Assembly (NCBI RefSeq): GCF_010671595.1
Contig: NZ_JAABOP010000001.1
Coordinates: 1,302,001 to 1,366,000, forward strand
Direction of reading: 5' to 3'
DNA from: Muriicola jejuensis
Lineage (GTDB): Bacteria; Bacteroidota; Bacteroidia; Flavobacteriales; Flavobacteriaceae
Length of the DNA stretch: 64,000 nucleotides
Under the pieces are notes generated by a model. That model was not told the DNA's origin. It searched no databases and saw nothing but the letters and a program-made list of their open reading frames with translations. Position numbers and translations under genes: made by a program. The stretch's first letter is position 1; each line of letters opens with the position of its first letter. Shown here piece by piece: positions 61,401 to 64,000 of the stretch.

Positions 61401-64000
61401 GAAGATTTACGTCCCGATACCCGAACTCTGGAAAAGGTCACCTTTAAAGATAACCAGCTTAAAGAAATCTTTGGTGATGCTGATTTGCCACAGCTGATGA
61501 AAGATAGCAGTAATTTAGGATACATTCAGGCTCCTTCCTTGAATCATGCTGTGACCGCCTCGATACTAAGAAATGCTTACTTGGCAAGGGCAGATAAAGA
61601 AAATCCTGAGCTCTATAATATCAATCTCTCTTCGGAAAGGGTAAGAAAAGCCCTAGCGGTGATTGAAGGCATTCAAAATGGACAAAACTTGGCAGCGGTG
61701 CTTGGGTATCAGTTTGAGCGTTTTATCCATGATAGTACCAGCGCAGAAGTAGATTACCTCATCTTCCCACTGCGACGACAGTTTCCGCTGGTAAGTGATC
61801 AAATGGCATCAACCCAAACCGGTGATGCAGACTATACCACCGCTCCTATTGAAGCTCTGGAGGCACGTAACGTTATACATGGTTCAAGTCTGATCGATTT
61901 TGTCCAACAGCGTCTAGGACCCAGTGGAGAGCCGAACTATTTGGATGACTTTGACCTTCAGGGATTAAATGATGCCGAAAAGGCCATATTAGTAAAGGCC
62001 ATAGACCATATTCGAGATACCAATGATGCCTTAGCGGATTTGGGATTGGCGGAAAGCATCCATCAAGTAGTACAAGGTAATATCGATCGGGCTGCAGGAA
62101 CCTTGGATACGTATAGTAAAGGGAATCATCCCCAGGTTCCAGATGTGATCCAAACCCCTCGTAGTGGAGTTAACCTAACTCATCGGGTAGGTATTCAGCT
62201 TAACCCCAAAGCGGCGGCTGGAGCAGGAGCCTCACCACGGGCAAAAAGCGAACCGGCTATCAATGAGTATTTGACCACCATCTTGCCAAAACTAAAGAAT
62301 ATAATCTGCAGCATCGATATTTCCAATCAAGACCTAGGGTTAAACGATACCCTTAAAGTAAAAATGGAGTCCTTGGGAATATCACCTATTGATCTGCTTT
62401 ATATTGTTTCGGATGATTCCGAACAGGCGATGACCCTCTTGGATGATTTATTGGTGATGCACATTCTGGAAAATTATAATTCAGTAGGTAATGTCAAGCT
62501 TCGCCCAGATACCAGCATAAAAATAAACTATTATATCCCGGTAAAAGACGCCGATGAGGAAGTTTCCGTCTTTGAACTCATGCCTCTGTTGCGACACCTG
62601 CGCGCCCTTTTGCTTGGGTCCCGCCCACTTAGGCCTTCGGATGTGTCGCTGCCTAATGAAACATCAGAAAAAGTGGATAGTTCCCTTTCCTTGGATGTCA
62701 ATCGCATCACTGGGGCGTACGCTGCTTTGAAAGCTATTCATAATCCTGATAACCCTAATCCAGCGGCAAATCCCCTGCTTAAATTAGAGATGGATCTACG
62801 AACGCTACTGGATGCCGATCAATTAAATGCCATTGTCCCTGCAGCAGAGAACCTAGCCCAACAACTCCTGGGCTACTTAAACTTCTTAGCTATGTTTGGC
62901 ATTCCACATGTCGGCATGGGCTTTATATATGGATGGAAGAAAGAGCAAATCCAGGCGCTACTGGGACTTGCACACCAAGCCAAAGATCGGTTTGCCGAAC
63001 GAGAAAAGGAGTACAATGTGCTGATAGAACAGATAGTGCCCGGGATGTCTCAGCAAGAGTTAATTCAAATTTTAGTCAAGGCTGAATTAAAGATCTCTAC
63101 AGTAGCAACGATTAATCCCAATCCTGCCACATTCAAAAATGACGTTACGGTGGTTCAAAAAGGAAAGTTCGATACGGCCAAACAAAAAATCTTAGATTTT
63201 ATAGCTGGCTATCATCAAACCGTTTTAGAAGCCTTAACGGTATTTAAGAATGATATCATAACCGACTACGATAAATTCGATCGTGAAATTCCAGAAACGG
63301 CTGAAGTACAAAAGGCATTTAAAATTCTAACACAGGATCTCTATACACGTGTTAGTCTAATCAGAAAAGAGCTTGATAAACGATATGCACGTTATGATGA
63401 GTTACTCATTAGCCATTCCAACCAGACCTCAATGACTGCGCAAGCAGAGTTAGTTCAAGAAATGGGTAAAACCCTCTTTAGTGAAGACTTTAAAATGATT
63501 CCTTCTTTTTCCCTGTTAACTCTTCACCAAGAGGAGTGGAGCAAGGCTATGGCACATCAAAATGAGCTGTTGGATTATTTGATCAATGTAGAAGGTAACC
63601 CACTGCCTGTGGATGACTGGATGTATGGAGTCTCGAAAGTTCGAGAAAAGATAGGTCATTTGGAGCAGACCATTTCACTGGCGGAAGCTTTTAGTGAAAT
63701 AAGTATAGAACTAACCCCGGCTCAGTTTCCATATGTTGAGCCATATGGTTGGCTCGCTATGGAATTTGGCCATGCGGATGCAGATAAACACAAGCAGATG
63801 CTACAAAATTATAAGGAACATGACCATTTGTTATATACTGCCTGCTATCATACACCTTATAACGCCAATGAAAAGCAATGTGGCATTCTGATCGATGAGT
63901 GGACAGAAGTAATTCCAACCGAAGAAGAAACCACGGGTACAGCTTTTCATTACGACAAGCCAAACTCCGAAGCACCACAAAACATTCTATTGGTCTGTTC
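58476..64000 (+). CDS. Giant hypothetical protein, 3'-truncated by window edge (at least 1841 aa)
   Basis: The frame opens at ATG 58476, 9 bp after the previous stop. In the stretches I translated (59 kb, 60.0-61.2 kb and the last 50 bases) it has no stop, and it is still open at 64000. Residues 1-85 form a charged coiled coil (KKAEKALFFEKQKQKK). Then come WVRVFPDDCAVD, HPPKVRVFPERFYLVGY, a region with TIPSIRIDDQPYGILPTT, the segment LLAEHLDCASYRFDAWK and LGAYGWLEDLRPDTR. These segments resemble conserved blocks of long uncharacterised proteins from several phyla, from memory only. No signal peptide or membrane helix noticed in the seen part. Its place after the other large proteins suggests a multi-protein assembly; function unknown. 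Confidence 0.7.
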   Translation, partial: MSSSHIHSLRQNLKKAEKALFFEKQKQKKVEQRQAALDRYFDPKNTRHQKLQASLSLQQKKLQDNVKDLKDAYGNRLGLYESAWEALLPDTDPSRHLNKLDAHFPIIMLPLRLETRFKRSATNTVDQLWVRVFPDDCAVDSFEESLSLAELKNAQNFWSEWVAAGVVETKMRGAWRSLTESHGAGRAQYLINHYRPINLEDLMPDAQQDSEEVILAIAVPFGTIIEAEKQPIRDYWLSAWKSNGQVNSLNQALQDLVNSLGEDRTKAVLEQHVPINFDDNYSHIQDRNQASITLKFVEFPDEESLEVGYQQRTWSHPPKVRVFPERFYLVGYRAGKVVLKKLGNVIPLPLICGPDPLEEQQELVDLFDGDLKVSPGMKWMVDFQEAVGKGMGFVVTKKEDAQLILGYDRLMVVGVRITAEKEEGKALTEELFTHHYYGNSGFRFLPVGTPTNNIQGAPSGYTEREDADDSFDAIFKSADDPLQEEHKDWWSGSDRAWFNTLLGLSKDFLADTAHTNGYDQRQARAINTALWPATLGYFFESMMQPIFTEKEQKDLRHFFNFFVTARGTIPSIRIDDQPYGILPTTAFSKIRWYNNDINPSYHVIDERLSSTFGFYGKMHSFFLTMQAHWKNMAKDVPHVHMAGDPDQILLDVLGHHGGSVEYHSRIGQSLNHLWNLYQLAQEQSNGVSAYEAAHNYYDKYFETLLGRLLLYHDFNYKGQTPEILEKYFSETALKLDELIHDQPLSEQSGIRSYTTDDRNYIEWLIDAASTSFDILKKEKEGFIDGKKPRALLYTLLQHALEMGYFETGLKLYQEAELISLKNVQKLKTDPDFIGIRDFHDRNDVASKDRISVKSLDGISLAEKKFSLLEQNNATVTGVHTMNIAQYITFKLKEVTWKSAYVNQQIRAMEHLKDVSSAALERLLAEHLDCASYRFDAWKWGFINAQLLATRKQESIPSSSGGLSPDGLYLGAYGWLEDLRPDTRTLEKVTFKDNQLKEIFGDADLPQLMKDSSNLGYIQAPSLNHAVTASILRNAYLARADKENPELYNINLSSERVRKALAVIEGIQNGQNLAAVLGYQFERFIHDSTSAEVDYLIFPLRRQFPLVSDQMASTQTGDADYTTAPIEALEARNVIHGSSLIDFVQQRLGPSGEPNYLDDFDLQGLNDAEKAILVKAIDHIRDTNDALADLGLAESIHQVVQGNIDRAAGTLDTYSKGNHPQVPDVIQTPRSGVNLTHRVGIQLNPKAAAGAGASPRAKSEPAINEYLTTILPKLKNIICSIDISNQDLGLNDTLKVKMESLGISPIDLLYIVSDDSEQAMTLLDDLLVMHILENYNSVGNVKLRPDTSIKINYYIPVKDADEEVSVFELMPLLRHLRALLLGSRPLRPSDVSLPNETSEKVDSSLSLDVNRITGAYAALKAIHNPDNPNPAANPLLKLEMDLRTLLDADQLNAIVPAAENLAQQLLGYLNFLAMFGIPHVGMGFIYGWKKEQIQALLGLAHQAKDRFAEREKEYNVLIEQIVPGMSQQELIQILVKAELKISTVATINPNPATFKNDVTVVQKGKFDTAKQKILDFIAGYHQTVLEALTVFKNDIITDYDKFDREIPETAEVQKAFKILTQDLYTRVSLIRKELDKRYARYDELLISHSNQTSMTAQAELVQEMGKTLFSEDFKMIPSFSLLTLHQEEWSKAMAHQNELLDYLINVEGNPLPVDDWMYGVSKVREKIGHLEQTISLAEAFSEISIELTPAQFPYVEPYGWLAMEFGHADADKHKQMLQNYKEHDHLLYTACYHTPYNANEKQCGILIDEWTEVIPTEEETTGTAFHYDKPNSEAPQNILLVC

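Noticed and set aside
49391-64000. Type VI or eCIS contractile injection cluster
   Set aside because: No sheath, tube, baseplate, VgrG or AAA chaperone motif is visible in the seen genes. This cannot be ruled out for sequence beyond the window.

Overview
The window reads as a chromosome segment of a marine-type flavobacterium (Bacteroidota, probably Flavobacteriaceae). Support comes from a tandem DUF6090 family, SPII lipoproteins with short Bacteroidota-style lipoboxes, a CTnDOT-like tyrosine integrase, a DUF3871 protein, TAnnTTTG-type -7 promoter boxes, mostly A-rich leaders instead of Shine-Dalgarno sequences, and a BspA/thrombospondin-3 lipoprotein. No genus can be named from the sequence alone.

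Layout. (1) 1-18.2 kb, apparently higher in G+C, is chromosomal backbone. It holds the end of a beta-propeller gene, then a same-strand run of patatin lipoprotein, carotenoid oxygenase, FAD amine-oxidase-like enzyme and a 1714-aa kinase-like/AAA/GAF/adenylate cyclase protein. Six tandem DUF6090 membrane proteins follow, then a GH16 glucanase-like lipoprotein, a formyltransferase-fold enzyme and HemG. (2) 18,265-48,409 is an integrated island of about 30.1 kb in the 3' end of a tRNA gene with anticodon CAT. A 29-bp copy of the tRNA 3' end recurs exactly at the far end, and an integrase lies just inside the left end. (3) From 49.4 kb to the window edge runs a second accessory-looking cluster of four giant, tightly spaced genes: 652 aa, 1165 aa (DUF6603-like), 1199 aa (central membrane hairpin) and at least 1841 aa, still open at the edge.

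Inside the island, from left to right: integrase and arm-type sites; a TSP3/BspA surface lipoprotein; a WYL regulator diverging from genes for two HAD 5'-nucleotidase-like proteins (one without its nucleophile), a small membrane protein and an OGG-fold protein, then an ART-like protein and a Cas4-like/DnaQ-like DUF2779 nuclease; a minus-strand module of DGQHR protein, 4-TM protein, NurA, HerA, Dam methylase and a UDG-like protein; an excisionase-like HTH; a replication core (Sak4-like ATPase, DUF3871, SF3 helicase) with a GIY-YIG/NUMOD endonuclease; and a helicase-nuclease plus type III Mod/Res operon. I see no relaxase or type IV secretion gene, so it looks like a satellite-like or mobilisable island loaded with defence-type modules.

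The main leads are the WYL regulon, where the same operator and -7 box recur at two promoters; the HerA-NurA-Dam-DGQHR module; and the giant-gene cluster at the right end. No CRISPR array, rRNA or insertion-sequence transposase was seen.
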